From NCBI GenBank assembly GCA_030765065.1, contig CM060978.1:54278421-54342420 (forward strand): 64,000 nt of DNA, given 5' to 3'. The notes under the pieces are model-generated. The model was not told the origin of the DNA, ran no database searches, and saw only the letters and a list, made by a program, of their open reading frames with translations. Made by a program: the position numbers and the translations under genes. Of this stretch, positions 43,706 to 55,149 are shown piece after piece; the first letter of the stretch is position 1, and each line of letters opens with the position of its first letter. Source of the DNA: Deroplatys truncata (taxonomy: Eukaryota > Arthropoda > Insecta > Mantodea > Mantidae).

Positions 43706-44213
43706 CAATCATCAGAAGTAAGGCTTTACACTAGTTCTGCGGTCCTGGCTGTTAATAGTCCAGTTTGCTAAATTAACAATTTCGGTGTTATTCGGAAAGG
43801 AGGTTTCTTTTGTTAGCTTGAATAAAACCTATGCCCAATATGTTTCAGTCGTAATTCACGGCTCATTAACTAGCATGTTGTGGATTTAAGGTTTCGGCGT
43901 TACGCAGTAAGAAGATGATCTTTGTGTTTAGGCTTCGGACTTGGCAATATTCATCCTAGCTCCCAGGGTACATCAGCAAATGTGGGATAAGGTTTAACAG
44001 CTTGTAAAACAGTAACAGTAACCTTAAGTTTAAATCGTAAAAATATTTGAACTATTTGTTTTATTATTATTACTTTATTTGCTCAGACATCCTATTTCTC
44101 TCCTAGTTTCCCTTTGGAAAGCATTAATGAGGGAAATGCGGTTCTAATTTTTGAGAAACCTTAAAATTTGACGAACATTTCCAAAAATGGACTTAGGAGC
44201 AAAGGCTATATAT
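43706..44213. other. No gene recognised
   Basis: About 500 bp of single-copy sequence. I see no coding or repeat signal. Confidence 0.4.
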
Positions 44214-45166
44214 TTAAAAATCTGATGTGTTACACTCACATGACTTTCTCTACTCTTGTACAAACTATTTATACAAACGCTTATTCTCCATCTACTTCAT
44301 GTTAATCGAGATAAACATTTGCAGAGTCTATCTTATTGCTAATTTTCTTGTAGATGTAAGGGGAATATATATTTACAAGGGCAATTTGGAAATACAGTAG
44401 CCTTTAAGCACATACATATCTCTTAATAGCTGGTTGCTAGGTGCAGCACCATTCCCTTTCCCACAGATTAATACACTTTGCATATCCAAGACAAAAATGA
44501 ATAACGAATTCCCATTTGAGAAAATAAGTATTGAAAAATTGAAGGGAATAACAAGGAATATCTTGAAAATGATTCACTCAAAAAAAAAATGTATGACATA
44601 AATTGTTTATTTTAACGCGATCTACATTTTTTGTGTAGTAAAATTTTGTCTATCTCTTATGGTTTACCAGTTATGCAAAAGTCGTTCACAATGAAGAATA
44701 CTTTTGGAGACATTTCCAGGAAATTCAAGATATACATTTTATTTGTCATAAAAATATCTTAAACATATGATATTTTAATCAAAATCGTTAGAGCCATTTT
44801 TGAGAAAATTAAAATTTTCGAAAAATCTTCCATGTAAAGGTAATCTGGGGTAGGGGGATTTTCTTGAAAACCTTCGTGTCGCATCGATACTGAACCTAAA
44901 TACCAAGTTTGGTGTTTATCCGACTGTTCGTTTCTGAGTTATGCTGTTCACAGACAGACACACACACACAGACAGACACACACACAGACAGACAGACAGA
45001 CAGACACACACACAGACACACAGACACACACACTGACATGTTTCCAAAAATGCTTTTTTGGATTCAGGGGTCTCAAAGCATGTATTACCGGTGAAATCTC
45101 GGTATCGAATTTTTGGGTGGAATACAATACTCCCCTACTTACTATACTAGTAGAGAAAGTAAAAAT
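44214..45166 (+). repeat. RepA, full length with the most complex core
   Basis: Both termini are intact, with TTTAAAAATCTGATG on the left and AGAAAGTAAAAATTTATT on the right. It is among the longest copies because of an extra ATATATATTTACAAGGGCAA segment near 44365 and a long core. Confidence 0.92.
44950..45033. repeat. CA/GACA compound microsatellite, RepA core
   Basis: 84 bp alternating (CA)n with (GACA)n blocks. Other copies have pure CA, so the core has changed its repeat unit within the same flanks. Confidence 0.95.
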
Positions 45167-45644
45167 TTATTACACATTTTGATGTTATGTTTACCTCTTT
45201 ATTAACAGTCATTTAAATTTCTGGATTTTAAATCCAAGTTTTTGAAGCTTTTTCCTACGCTCCTTCAAAATGGAGTTTTCGTCCAATTTTTGTGAAATTT
45301 TTCATACATATTAAAAGAAGGGCCACACGCAAACACATAATTGTAAAGGTGTTTTGAATTATTCCTTTATAAGGCAATAAGTAATTAACAACCTGGAGAA
45401 ATATAAATTCATATTTTAAAAAATTACTTGTTTTTAATTAAAACTAGCACGAAGAACAGACAAATCTGAGTACTATAGTAAAATAGTTTTAAAATTTTTT
45501 CGTGTGAAATGTTTGGTTTAGGATATTAACAGTAATTTTTGAAACTCAGCTTGTTGAAAACAGAGAGAAATATCAAAATTTAAAATCACTCAATGTTTAA
45601 ATAAAAGAAACTTAAGATTATATTTTCAGCCAAATGATACTTAC
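45167..45644 (-). other. Putative intron downstream of the ABCG exon
   Basis: AT-rich sequence beginning with the donor GTAAGTATC (minus strand, 45644 downward). I cannot find the next exon, which should continue after the Walker A segment, in this stretch; it is presumably further left among the repeats or outside the window. Confidence 0.5.
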
Positions 45645-45762
45645 TGAAAACCGGTGAGAATGTGGAGAAGGGACGATTTTCCAGCTCCTGAAGGACCCAT
45701 GATGGCGGTTAATTCACCAGACTTGAATTTGCCCGATACTCTCTTCAAGACCTGCTTTTTTC
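45645..45762 (-). CDS. Internal exon of an ABCG-family ABC transporter (Walker A exon)
   Basis: ABCG half-transporters use ATP hydrolysis to export lipids, sterols or pigments across membranes. This 118-nt minus-strand exon encodes 38 full codons. It reads [20 protein letters not shown] and then [18 protein letters not shown], which includes the Walker A nucleotide-binding loop GPSGAGKSS. The segment [21 protein letters not shown] is characteristic of ABCG1/ABCG4-type proteins near the start of the nucleotide-binding domain. It is bounded by an acceptor (TTTTGTTTTGCAG, ending 45763) and a donor (CA/GTAAGT). Two bases precede the first codon and two follow the last, so both introns interrupt codons. 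No stop and no frameshift are present, in contrast to everything around it. The rest of the gene is not recognised in the window. Confidence 0.93.
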
Positions 45763-46560
45763 CTGCAAAACAAAACAATCATCTCTAATTATACACCTGT
45801 TGCATGAACGGGCATCTCACTATATACTTTTTTTTAACCAAAAGAAAGTCTCAATCACACAGATTTTCAACAACAAAAGAAAAATGATTCCTTATTTATA
45901 CAGCTTCACTCGAGAAGAGCACCTGAGTATCTTATCAATTGTAAGGAGATGGATAAAACTAGGTAAACCATTTTTTTAACTATAAAGCAGAGGTGTAATT
46001 TTTTGCAGACATATATGAATATTCGGTTACTTTATATCAGTGCAATTTTGTATCTGTCTCTTCAGTTTGGAAGATATGAGCTTTTTAACACTGTTTTATT
46101 CACTTTACTTTCAAATCATTCAGATTATTTGATTTTAAATATATTAATTCAATGTTATGCCAATTTAAATTAATATTATAATTACAAAATGTGTAAGTAC
46201 ACTGATATGCATAAAAATTGCCCATTCCGTAGATTTTTCCCTCTGTAAGGCTTCTACCGTCAGATACAAACTAACTAATGAACGATGTTTATAACCTATA
46301 TGGAATGAAAGGGTGGTTCGGATACCATCTCTATGAAAGAGTTTCACTATGATTTGTATACAAGGAAAGAGTGAAACAATAGTTCGGGCTTTTAGAGGAA
46401 GAGTCAAGCAATCATTAAATGTGTAGTTAATCTGAAGATAACTACGACATTTATATATTTGACAGCGTTCATTGGCGACATGGAGACGAAGATTAAAATT
46501 GTTACCGCTACTACAGCAATAGCATAAGAAAAAGGTAGTGTAGCATCATAATACAAGATT
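45763..46560 (-). other. Putative intron upstream of the ABCG exon
   Basis: It ends (minus strand) in a T-rich tract and TTTTGCAG at 45763. The remainder is AT-rich with no recognised exon. The 80-codon frame at 46165-46407 has no motif. Confidence 0.5.
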
Positions 46561-46561
46561 T

Positions 46562-46795
46562 CAGTTATGTTACCCTTTGGAAGTTTTCCTCTGGATCCCG
46601 AGATCGCGTGTACAAACCCGGCGGAGGGATTCTTTCGAGCGTAAAAATCCTTAGCATGTCTTCTTTCGGAAGGAAAGCAAAGCCGGTGTTCTCGTGTCGT
46701 AGATTTAAGACACGTAAAAGAACCTCAAGCATGATAAAGAGGCCTCTGAGCAAAATTACTAATATTTCACGCCCAATATAGAAGGAACGCTAAGG
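46562..46795 (+). mobile_element. SINE-1 copy, plus strand
   Basis: A damaged B box (GTGTACAAACCC) followed by GGCGGAGGGATTCTTTCG, GTAAAAATCCTTAGCATG, TCGTAGATTTAAGACACG, AAAAGAACCTCAAGC and GCCTCTGAGCAAAATTAC. The A box region is missing or eroded. Confidence 0.8.
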
Positions 46796-46828
46796 ACTTT
46801 CCTTTGGAAGTTCGCGTCGGTCTGGGTG

Positions 46829-46893
46829 GCGTTTGTTAGGCGCTGGCCTTTTGATCTCAAGGTCGCGGGTTCAAATCCGGCCTAGACCGATGA
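46829..46893 (+). mobile_element. tRNA-like SINE head (or tRNA pseudogene)
   Basis: GGTCTGG at the start pairs with CTAGACC at the end (one G-T). GCGGG and CCGGC form a T arm around TTCAAAT, and CCTT/AAGG an anticodon-like stem. The anticodon loop has 8 rather than 7 bases and there are mismatches, so I favour a third SINE head over a working tRNA gene. No body follows that I can recognise. Confidence 0.5.
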
Positions 46894-46904
46894 TTTTTAA
46901 GTGT

Positions 46905-47178
46905 TACTTAAATTAAATCCTGTTTTATTTATGGATGCTCTTTAACTGCTGAGGTCCTTGGCGTCCCATTCTACGTATATTGGTTATGAAAGACCGGTAA
47001 TTTTGCTCAGGGGTCTCTTTATTACGCTTAAGGTTCTTTTACGTTCCGTAAATCTACGAAGGAAGCCATGCTAAGGATTTTTACGCCCGAAGAAAATCCA
47101 TCGCCCTCCGCTGGGTTTGAACCCGCGACCTCGGGAACTAGAGGCTAGCATGATAACCACTACATCACGGAGGACGAC
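46905..47178 (-). mobile_element. SINE-1 copy, minus strand, most complete
   Basis: Reading down from 47178: A-box-like GATGTAGTGGTTATC, B box GGTTCAAACCC, GGCGATGGATTTTC, TAAAAATCCTTAGCATGG, TCGTAGATTTACGG, AAAGAACCTTAAGC, CTGAGCAAAATTACCGG, and a tail CATAAATAAAAC. It serves as the reference for the copies at 2040 and 46562. Confidence 0.88.
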
Positions 47179-47759
47179 AAATGTGCTTAGAAGTGACAGC
47201 CCCATGGCAATAGATTTACTAGCATGTAAAAATACTCCTGCGGAACGAAATTAATTATTATTAATTATTATTCGGAAGTTCGGGCATACTTTGGGGGAGG
47301 TAAAGTACCTGTCAATTTTCTGGCCAGAATTATGCTCGAAAAACAGAGGTGCTCATGGGGCAGTGGGGCTAGATTTTGTCGTACCAACAAACAGCTCCGT
47401 TCCATTATAGGCTAATTTTATGCACGTAGTATACTTGTTAATTAGTACTGCCAGGAAATTTCACATCTTATAGTCTGGTTATTTCAGAAGTATTTGAATA
47501 TTACAGCTGTGCTATTTTTTCCTATCCTTGACACGCATTTCCTACTGCGGTTTTCCTAATCCTCGAAGAAAGTTTGTTACCCTTGTTAATAGGTAGGTAA
47601 TAATTATTAATGCGGCAAGAGAGCCACACTAATAACACTAATTACCTATTTGTTACCTTGAAAACATAACTTCATTATAAGTGAATGTGTATCCTGCAGA
47701 CATTCCTTGCGTGCAAATTATGTTTCACTTAATGGATAGAAAAATTTTACAGTACAATA
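47179..47759. other. No gene recognised
   Basis: Single-copy sequence; nothing identified except a short ATTATTAATTATTATTA repeat near 47252. Confidence 0.4.
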
Positions 47760-49035
47760 GCTGAACATAAAATGTTATATGGTACTGAGATATGGGGACT
47801 AGATGGAGGAGCGGAAATCGTGGTACACAGGGCGTTTTAGGTGTACCACGTGCAACCGCGAAGGAAGTAGCAGAAATAGAATGAGAAGAGTCTCTATAAT
47901 TATGGAAAGGGCCTTAAATAATGGTTTAGGATCTTGAATTTAGAAAGAAAGTAACATACTAAAACCATTTATAGAATATCAAGAGAAGAGCTTTAGAAAT
48001 TCTGGATGGAAATAATTTGGAGAATGAGTTAGAAGAAATTTGGAGTAGTAAGAGAATCACACCAGGTTTTTGAAAGTAGCAAGAAGGAGATTTGAGGATA
48101 TTGAAATTAAAAAAATCTGATGTGTTACACTCACATGACTTTCTCTACTCTTGTAAAACTATCTTTACAAACACTTATTCTCCATATGCTTCATGTTAAT
48201 CGAGATATCTCGAAAATGGTTCACTCAACAACAAAAAATGTATGACATAAATTGTGTATTTTAACGCGATCTACATTTTTTGTGTAGTAAAATTTTTCCT
48301 ATTTCTTATGGTTTACCAGTTATGCAAAAGTCGTTCACAATGAAGAATACTTTTGGAGACATTCCCAGAAAATTCAAAATATACATTTCATTTTTCATGA
48401 AAGTATGTTAAATATATGATATTTTAAACAAAATCATTAGAGCCATTGCTGAGAAAATTAAAATTTTCGAAAAATGTTCCATGTAAAGGGTACTCTAGGG
48501 TGAGGGGATTTTCTTGAAAACCTTCGTGTGGCATCTCTGGAAGATACTGAACCTAAATACCAAGTTTGGTGTTTATCCGACTGTTCGTTTCTGAGTTATG
48601 CTGTTCACAGACACACACGGACATGTTTCCAAAAATGCGTTTTTGGGATTCAGGGGTCTCAAAACATATATTTCCGTTGAAATCTCAGTATCGAGTTTTT
48701 GGGTGGAATACAATACTTCCCCTGCTTACTCTACATAGTAGAGAAAGTAAAAAAACGTTTACCGAATTAAGGGAAAAAAATGTCGAATACTTTATATTAA
48801 ATGAATAGCATTTGCGAAGAAGCATACACAAATGAAACAAATAAGGAACAAAGAGAATATATTGAATGGGTAAGAGCAGTATATGAAGATTAAAAGCAAT
48901 AAGAAACGATCTCCCACAGAACCAGTGCCATATTTGAGGAGGGAATAGAGAGATTGGACATAATATTTAAATACAGAGGGAATGATCTATGGAGAAAGGA
49001 GCTAATAAATCTGAAATGGTTTAAATTAGAAAAAT
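47760..49035 (+). pseudogene. Non-LTR retrotransposon C-terminal remnant, split by RepA
   Basis: The left part (47760-48112) contains KMLYGTEIWGLDGGAEIV, a thumb/C-terminal signature of insect non-LTR elements, with RILNL near 47930. The right part (48755-49035) continues in the same orientation: KTFTELREKNVEYFILNE, EYIEWVRAVYED, and IFEEGIERLDIIFKYRGNDLWRKEL near 48935. Both have many stops. Removing the RepA at 48113-48754 restores continuity from EDIEIK to TFTEL. The upstream polymerase core is absent. I cannot fix the clade. Confidence 0.7.
48113..48754 (+). repeat. RepA inserted in a LINE
   Basis: It lies between GAAATTAAAAA and TAAAAAAACG. About 200 bp are missing internally (GAGATATCTCGAAAATGG joins blocks that are normally separate), and the core is only GACACACACGG. 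Confidence 0.9.
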
Positions 49036-49099
49036 AGCCTGTTACAAATTTTTAAAAAAAGACAGTAAAAAAAATAGGTTAGTTTTTAAGTGAGAAAAC

Positions 49100-49689
49100 A
49101 TTGGAATTGATGTCAAAGGTGGCATGTGGATTATTCCATTTTCTTTGCATGTCCAGGACATAAAAAGAAATAACGAATTCGCATTTGAGAAAAAGTATAA
49201 GTATTGGAAAATCCAAACAAATAACAAGTAATATCTCGGAAATGGTAACTCGACAAAAAAGATTTATATGACGTAAATTGTGTGTTTAAACGAGATCTAA
49301 ACTTTTTGTGGAGTAAAATTTTGTCTTATCTGTTACGGTTTGCCAGAAAGCTATTCAGAAAGAACAGAACTTCTGGGAACATTCCAGAAACTTCAAGCTG
49401 TACATTTTATTTGTCATTAAAATATCTTAAATATATGATATTGTTAAGAGCCATTTTTGAGAATATTAAAATTTTCGAACAAATGTTCCATGTTAAGGGT
49501 AGTATCTTTGAAAGATACTGAACCCAAATAGAAAATTTGGCATTTATCCGACTTTCCATTTTGAGCTATATTGTTGCTTTACTTGGATTGAAGGTACCTC
49601 AAAACACGTATTTCCGGTGAAATATTGGTATTTGTAGGTGGAATGCAATACTTTCCGTAATTAATATACGTAGCAGAGAAAGTAAAAAT
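49100..49689 (+). repeat. RepA, diverged, internal and 3' parts
   Basis: It begins near GGCATGTGGATTATTCC and ends at CGTAGCAGAGAAAGTAAAA. The CA core is entirely lost between TTGAGCTATATTG and GGATTGAAGG. Confidence 0.75.
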
Positions 49690-50237
49690 AGTTTAAACAA
49701 ATTAGGAAAAACAATGCATCCTGTAGAGCATTTTGAGTATGAAAAAATTTTAAATTTATAGCTTCTCTTAACTGAAATTTAAATGCTTCAATTTCAAAAA
49801 AAGTATTATTTCTTGTTAGAATCCATATTGTTTTATTACGAAAAAAAATAATTTTTATATTTTTCACTTTTCTTTTTTGCAAATTTTACAGATACATTAC
49901 CTTAACAGAATATGATTTAACTTAATTAGAAAACGAACCGCTGTCTAAGTCGTAAGCAATATTAGCAGGAAAAACCCAAAGTTTATTGCGGTATTTCCGG
50001 ACAGATATTTATTGTGTGAAAGACCTTCGGGAATACTGTCTGCCCTTAGTCGACATTAACAATAAGGAGAGAATCATCAGCGGTTGAGCAGTTGGCAACA
50101 CCTATGTTGAAGGTTAAAAAGGTTGTATAAGAGAACATTAATCAAATCTCCTGAAGGTGCACCTACAGATTTTGAGAGAGTGGAAGTAAATTTATCATCT
50201 CCATAATGAACTGGCTTCTGTACAAGAGCTTTAGAAA
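49690..50237. other. No gene recognised
   Basis: AT-rich single-copy sequence. The minus-strand 73-codon frame ending here is rich in lysine, isoleucine and phenylalanine, and looks like chance AT-rich coding. Confidence 0.4.
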
Positions 50238-51087
50238 AAAAATCTGATGTGTTACACTCACATGAGTTTTTCTACTCTTGTATAAACTATTTTTACAAAC
50301 GCGTATTCTCCATATGCTTCATGTTAATCGAGATGTTAATCTTGTTGCTAATTTTCTTGTAGATGCAAGGGGAATTGGTAATATTTAAGTGATAGTCAAA
50401 TCTTTTAAGAGCTGGTTGCTATGTGGCGCATTCCATTCACTTTGTATGTCCAGGATATAAAAAAGAATGAATAACGAATTCCCATTTGAGAAAAACTATT
50501 GGAAAATTTAAGAGAATAACAAGCAATATCTCGAAAATGGTTCACTCAACAAAAAAAATGTATATGACATAAATTGTGTATTTTAACGCGATCTACATTT
50601 TTTGTGCAGTAAAATTTTGTCTACCTCTTATGGTTTACCAGTTATGCAAACGTCGTTCACAATGAAGAATACTTTTGGAGACATTTCCAGAAAATTCGAG
50701 ATATACATTTCATTTTTCATGAAAGTATCTTAAAAATATGATATTTTAATCAAAATCGTTAGGCCATTTTTGAGAAAATTAAAATTTTCGAAAAAAGTTC
50801 CATGTAAAGGGTAATCTGGGATGGGGGATTTTCTTTAAAACCTTCGTGTCCCATCTCTGGAAGATACTGAACCTAAGTACCAAGTTTGGTGTTTATCCGA
50901 CTGTTTTTTTCTGAGTTATGCTGTTCACAGACAGACACACACACACACACGGACATGTTTCTAAAAGTGCTTTTTTTGGATTCAGGGGGTCTCAAAACAT
51001 GTACTTCCGGTGAAATCTCGGTATCAAATTTTTGGGTGGAATACAATACTTCCCCTACTTACTATACGTAGTAGAGAAAGTAAAAAT
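50238..51087 (+). repeat. RepA, full length
   Basis: It starts AAAATCTGATGTGTTACACT and ends GTAGAGAAAGTAAAAATG. The core is (CA)9-10. The left flank is GAAAAAAA, so the TAAAA flank seen elsewhere is not exact here. Confidence 0.92.
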
Positions 51088-51189
51088 GTGATATTACTAC
51101 AGATACAAACGATACAGATACAATTCTTATAAATACATTTATATGAATTAATACAGAAATATTTCAGTTTACAATGAGATTGCAATTAA

Positions 51190-51373
51190 AAAAACCATGT
51201 TACATTCACGAGACTCTTTACTTACTCTTCTACAAACGATTTCTACAAGAGTGTATTCTTCCAGTTACGTCTTATTAATTCAGATAAACTTTCATTATAA
51301 ATTTCGTTGTAGAAATAAGGATATAGTAGGTAAAATAGATAAGAAGTGGTTAATCTGTGACGGCTTTGAAATC
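51190..51373 (+). repeat. RepA, diverged, left part of an LTR-split copy
   Basis: CCATGTTACATTCACGAGAC and CGTCTTATTAATTCAGATAAAC are 5' blocks. It resumes at 52260-52470 (CCACGAGAAAGAAAAAGC, AACGAGATCTACATTT). Confidence 0.65.
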
Positions 51374-52259
51374 TGAAGTAGTATTGTTATTATTTATTAG
51401 CACCACACTTTGGGCGTCAATTTGAAGTAGATAGCATCTTTACGTTGTTTGCACCACGCTTTGGGAGCCTTCGCCCCAAAAATTTTAAAAAAATATTAAC
51501 TTTCTAATTTGACTGCTTCTTTAAATATTATATATTTATGTTTGCCGCGGCTGCGTCAGTATTATTCTTAGAGACACGTTTCTCTTAGCAGGGTTGTGGT
51601 GAGACAAGAATGTAGGCTTATACAGATTATAATTTTACTTCACTCCTTTTATTAATGTTTGACACAATTTAAACAACACTTCACTGATATAGAGCTGTGA
51701 GATTTTTTAATTAATTACTTGCACTTTTTAACACGTAAACTATTTTTGTCTCGCACGAATATGTATTAAATTTCTCGAGGACACCTTTTGCGTCTGGTTA
51801 GTAACGCTGTCTGCAACCAACTGAATAGATTTCTACTGCCTGAAATTTGTAAATTTCTGCATTTCAAGTCTCTGATTGGCTATTCCTAATCCAATAGAAT
51901 ACCTTCGTTTAACTAAAGCTTTTTCTGGTTGTTGATTGGCTATTTTATAAACTGTCACTAAAATTATATTATTGCTTCCAAGAATAACAAGTAACATTAT
52001 TAAACTCTCAAAATCATTATTGCCTCAAGGTTACCTCATTGTTTGCAAGTTTTAACCTATTATTCTCACAGGTCCTACATTATTAAATTACGTAATATAT
52101 TCACATAACATTATTACACAATATAAACATATACAATGACTGTAATATACACTTTTTATATATTGTTAAATACACATATTGCTTTAAGGCGGGCTGTTAT
52201 TGAATTTACATATTATATAATTAGACTGAAACCATTTAAGTGTTAAAAATACTGCCTCA
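51374..52259 (-). mobile_element. Solo LTR family 1 with AATC target duplication
   Basis: 886 bp, starting TGAAGTAGTATTG and ending AATACTGCCTCA, with AATC on both sides (51370-51373 and 52260-52263). This is the least deleted copy: it keeps TTTGCCGCGGCTGCGTCAG and the CTCTTAGCAGGGTTGTGG block. In minus-strand sense, AATTAATTAAAA, CCAATCAGAGAC and CAACCCTGCTAAGAG mark U3 to U5. Near the left end, the element contains two versions of a TTGAAGTAG/GCACCAC segment, a local duplication. Confidence 0.9.
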
Positions 52260-52470
52260 AATCCGATGTTCTTGCATGGCCACGAGAAAGAAAAAGCATC
52301 TACCACCTGAATAAGGTATAAGTATGTAAAGATTCAAAACAATAACAAAGAATATTTCTGAAATAGTTAAAACCACGAAAGCTTCTATTTAACAAATTGT
52401 GTCCTTTAACGAGATCTACATTTTTAAAACAAGTTTTTGTCTATCGCTAGCGTTTATCAATTATACAGTC
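52260..52470 (+). repeat. RepA, diverged, right part of the LTR-split copy
   Basis: It continues the copy that starts at 51190, through ACAAATTGTGTCCTTTAACG to the TTTATCAATTATAC block. Confidence 0.6.
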
Positions 52471-52979
52471 GACTGTCTGCGCATGACGTCAATACTTTGA
52501 AGAGAATTCATCATCAGTGCCTCTGGCAGGGCTAGCGAAAGATGAGTGTAAGGGGTGGATGTAAACATTTTCGAGGCCACCTTAGTGAAATTACTTGTAT
52601 CGTACCTTTCCAGTATTTATATTTGAAACTTCTTTCGCTTGCGTCTCCTAAAGTAGAAATCTGATCATGTATGCTGATAGGTAACTCAAATAATTGGACG
52701 GTTTATGTAGCGTGGAGTGTCTCAATTTTAACAACACAACTTTTCCATTACAATGAAAAAAAAAACCTTGTTCATACTCTTTACAGCAGTAAGTAAAAAG
52801 TGACCTACAAAGAATGAAGTAATAAAGCAACACACAAAGAAATAAACTTGTTTGCAGTCGGAAACGCATGCGATTCAAGGTTCAATTCCAGCACCTCTCC
52901 TTTGAGAGAGGGGGCTGGTTGAACTCACGGCATCATTCATTTAAACCTACTGGTGGTAAAGGCCGAAAAAATCTAAGAC
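52471..52979. other. No gene recognised
   Basis: Single-copy sequence. GGTTCAATTCCAGCACC near 52878 resembles a B box and could be a SINE scrap, but I see no A box or body. Confidence 0.35.
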
Positions 52980-53175
52980 CCGTTTTAACAGTCATTCAAA
53001 ATACAAAAGGCATTGCAAGCTATTCCCAAAAAATTCAAGATAAACATTTTATTTACCACGCAAATATTTAAACATATGGCATTTCAATCAAAATCGTTAG
53101 AGCCATTTTTGAGAAAATAAAAATATTCATAACGTAAAGAGTAGTTTGGGATGGGGGAATACTCTTGAACTTAAC
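52980..53175 (+). repeat. RepA internal fragment
   Basis: AAAAAATTCAAGATAAACAT, AATCAAAATCGTTAGAGCC and GTAGTTTGGGATGGGGGAA are present; both ends are missing. Confidence 0.7.
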
Positions 53176-53183
53176 AGAATTTT

Positions 53184-54028
53184 CTTTCTACCTTCTCTAC
53201 TACGTAAAGAAAGTAGGGAAAGTATTGTATTCACCGAAAATACATGTTTTGAGGCCCCTGAATTAAAACAAAAGAATTTTCAGAAAAAGATCGTCTGCTT
53301 GTCCGTAAACAGCATAACTCAAAAATGAAAAGTCGGATCAACATCAAACTTGATATTTAAGTTCAGTACCTTCCAAAGATGCAACACGAAGATTTTCAAA
53401 AATCTTTGATTCGCAAAATCATCCCACTCCAGACTACTGTTTACATGGAAGCTTTTTAAAAATTTTGATTTTCTACAAAAATAGCTATAACGATATTGAT
53501 TAAAATACCGTTTATTAAAGATATTTACATGACAAATAAAACGCTTATCTTGAATTTTCTTGGAATAGCCTGTGAAGTACACTATTTTGAAGAAATGTTG
53601 TATAATCTAGTATAGCTAGTAAGCGATAAGTCACAGACGGAAATGTACTACACCAAAAAATGTAGATCTCTTTAAACTTCACAAATTATTTAAAAATAAG
53701 CTTTTTTGGCATAAACCGTTTCTGAGATATCCGTTATTAAAGGTTCGAATTGTTCATTTCTTGGCCATTCTCTTAAAATCCTTTCAATATTCAGTTGTTT
53801 CTGGTGATTGCGTGGAAACAGTTTGGAATTTTAAGGCCAGCATATAGCGTCCAGTTCTTAAACATTTCACTATCGCTGTTTTCTTTGTATTTATAACGAA
53901 ATATGCAATGTAGCTATTTCTGCAAAGATTTGTTTGGATTAAAATAGTAGACAGTGTAAAATAATTTGTACAGCTTCTAATAAAAGATAGAGGGTAGAGA
54001 AAGTCACGTGAATGCATCAAATCAGATT
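53184..54028 (-). repeat. RepA subfamily II, nearly full length
   Basis: It begins CTACCTTCTCTACTACG and ends GTCACGTGAATGCATCAAATC. The TG core is lost. It includes the minus-strand version of GAACTGGACGCTATATGCTGG. Confidence 0.8.
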
Positions 54029-54029
54029 T

Positions 54030-54185
54030 TTTTAGTTATGCTGGTCTCTCTCACCCACACACGCTTTCTAAAAATGGTGTTTTTGGTATTCAGGGGACCT
54101 CAAGGCATACGAAATCTCGTTATCGCATATTTTTGTTACAATACTACTACTGCTTACTATAGGCAAGTAGTAGGGACAGTAAAAA
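54030..54185 (+). repeat. RepA 3'-terminal fragment
   Basis: TTAGTTATGCTGGTCTC, a decayed CCCACACACG core, and the end GTAGTAGGGACAGTAAAAA. Confidence 0.65.
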
Positions 54186-54335
54186 TGTTCCTTCAGAATA
54201 TAAAATTAGAATTCTGTACATAAGAGCTTCGCTTAAGATACGCAACATTTTAAGATTTCGATAACCGACTTCAATCAAGGCAAAACAGATGTAAATACGA
54301 GCTTCACAGCAAAGATTAAACCTTAAACACATCGA

Positions 54336-54917
54336 AAAAAAAATCTGGTGTGCACATTCAGATGACTTCCTCTAGGCTCTATTGTTTATTGATGGATGTA
54401 CCAATTGTTCTTGCGAAAGTTTATTTTCCTATCTACTTCATTTTAATCCAGGTAAACATTTCTGGAAATAGCTCTATTGCATATTTCGTTATACATAAAA
54501 AGAGAACAGCCATAGTAAAATATTTAAGAACTGGACGCTATACGCTGGCCTTAAATTCCATACTGTTTCCACGACATCGCGACTATCGTTAAACCTTTAA
54601 CAGTTATACAAGATTATACAATTCCTTCTGAATGAAGTGGACCACAGACTATTCCCAGAAAATTCAAGAACGCATTTTATTCATCATGTAAAAATATTTA
54701 ATATATGGTTATTTAATTAAAATCGTTAGAGCCATGTTTTAGAAAATAAAATTTTTTGGATATGTTTCCATAAAAAGGGTAGCTTGGGGTGAGGGGATTT
54801 TCCCAAAAATCTTCGTGTCGCATCTTTGGAATGTACTGAACTTAAACACCAAGTTTGGTGCTTATCCGAATCTTCGTTTTTCAGTTATGCTGTTCACACA
54901 CACACACACACACACAC
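54336..54917 (+). repeat. RepA subfamily II, ending in its CA core
   Basis: It runs from AAATCTGGTGTGCACATTCA and stops within the (CA)n core, immediately followed by the next RepA. Confidence 0.8.
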
Positions 54918-55149
54918 GTGAAAGTTAAAAAAATCTGGTGTTACACTCACATGGCTTTCTCTACACTTGTATAAACTAATTTTACAAACGCTTATTCTGC
55001 TTCATGTTAATCGAGATATCGAGATGTTAATCTTATTCCTATTCTTGTAGATGCAAGGGGAATTGGTAGGCTTTAAGGGATAGTCAAATATTTTAACAGC
55101 TAGTTGCTATGTGGAGTATTCCATTCTCTTTGCATTACCAGAACAAAAA

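Noticed and set aside
44950-45033. Possible CRISPR-like or satellite array in the GACA/CA tract
   Set aside because: Repeat units are 2-4 bp without spacers; it is a plain microsatellite in a repeat core.
46829-46893. Functional tRNA gene
   Set aside because: The anticodon loop is 8 nt and stems have mismatches; SINE-1 copies lie on both sides.
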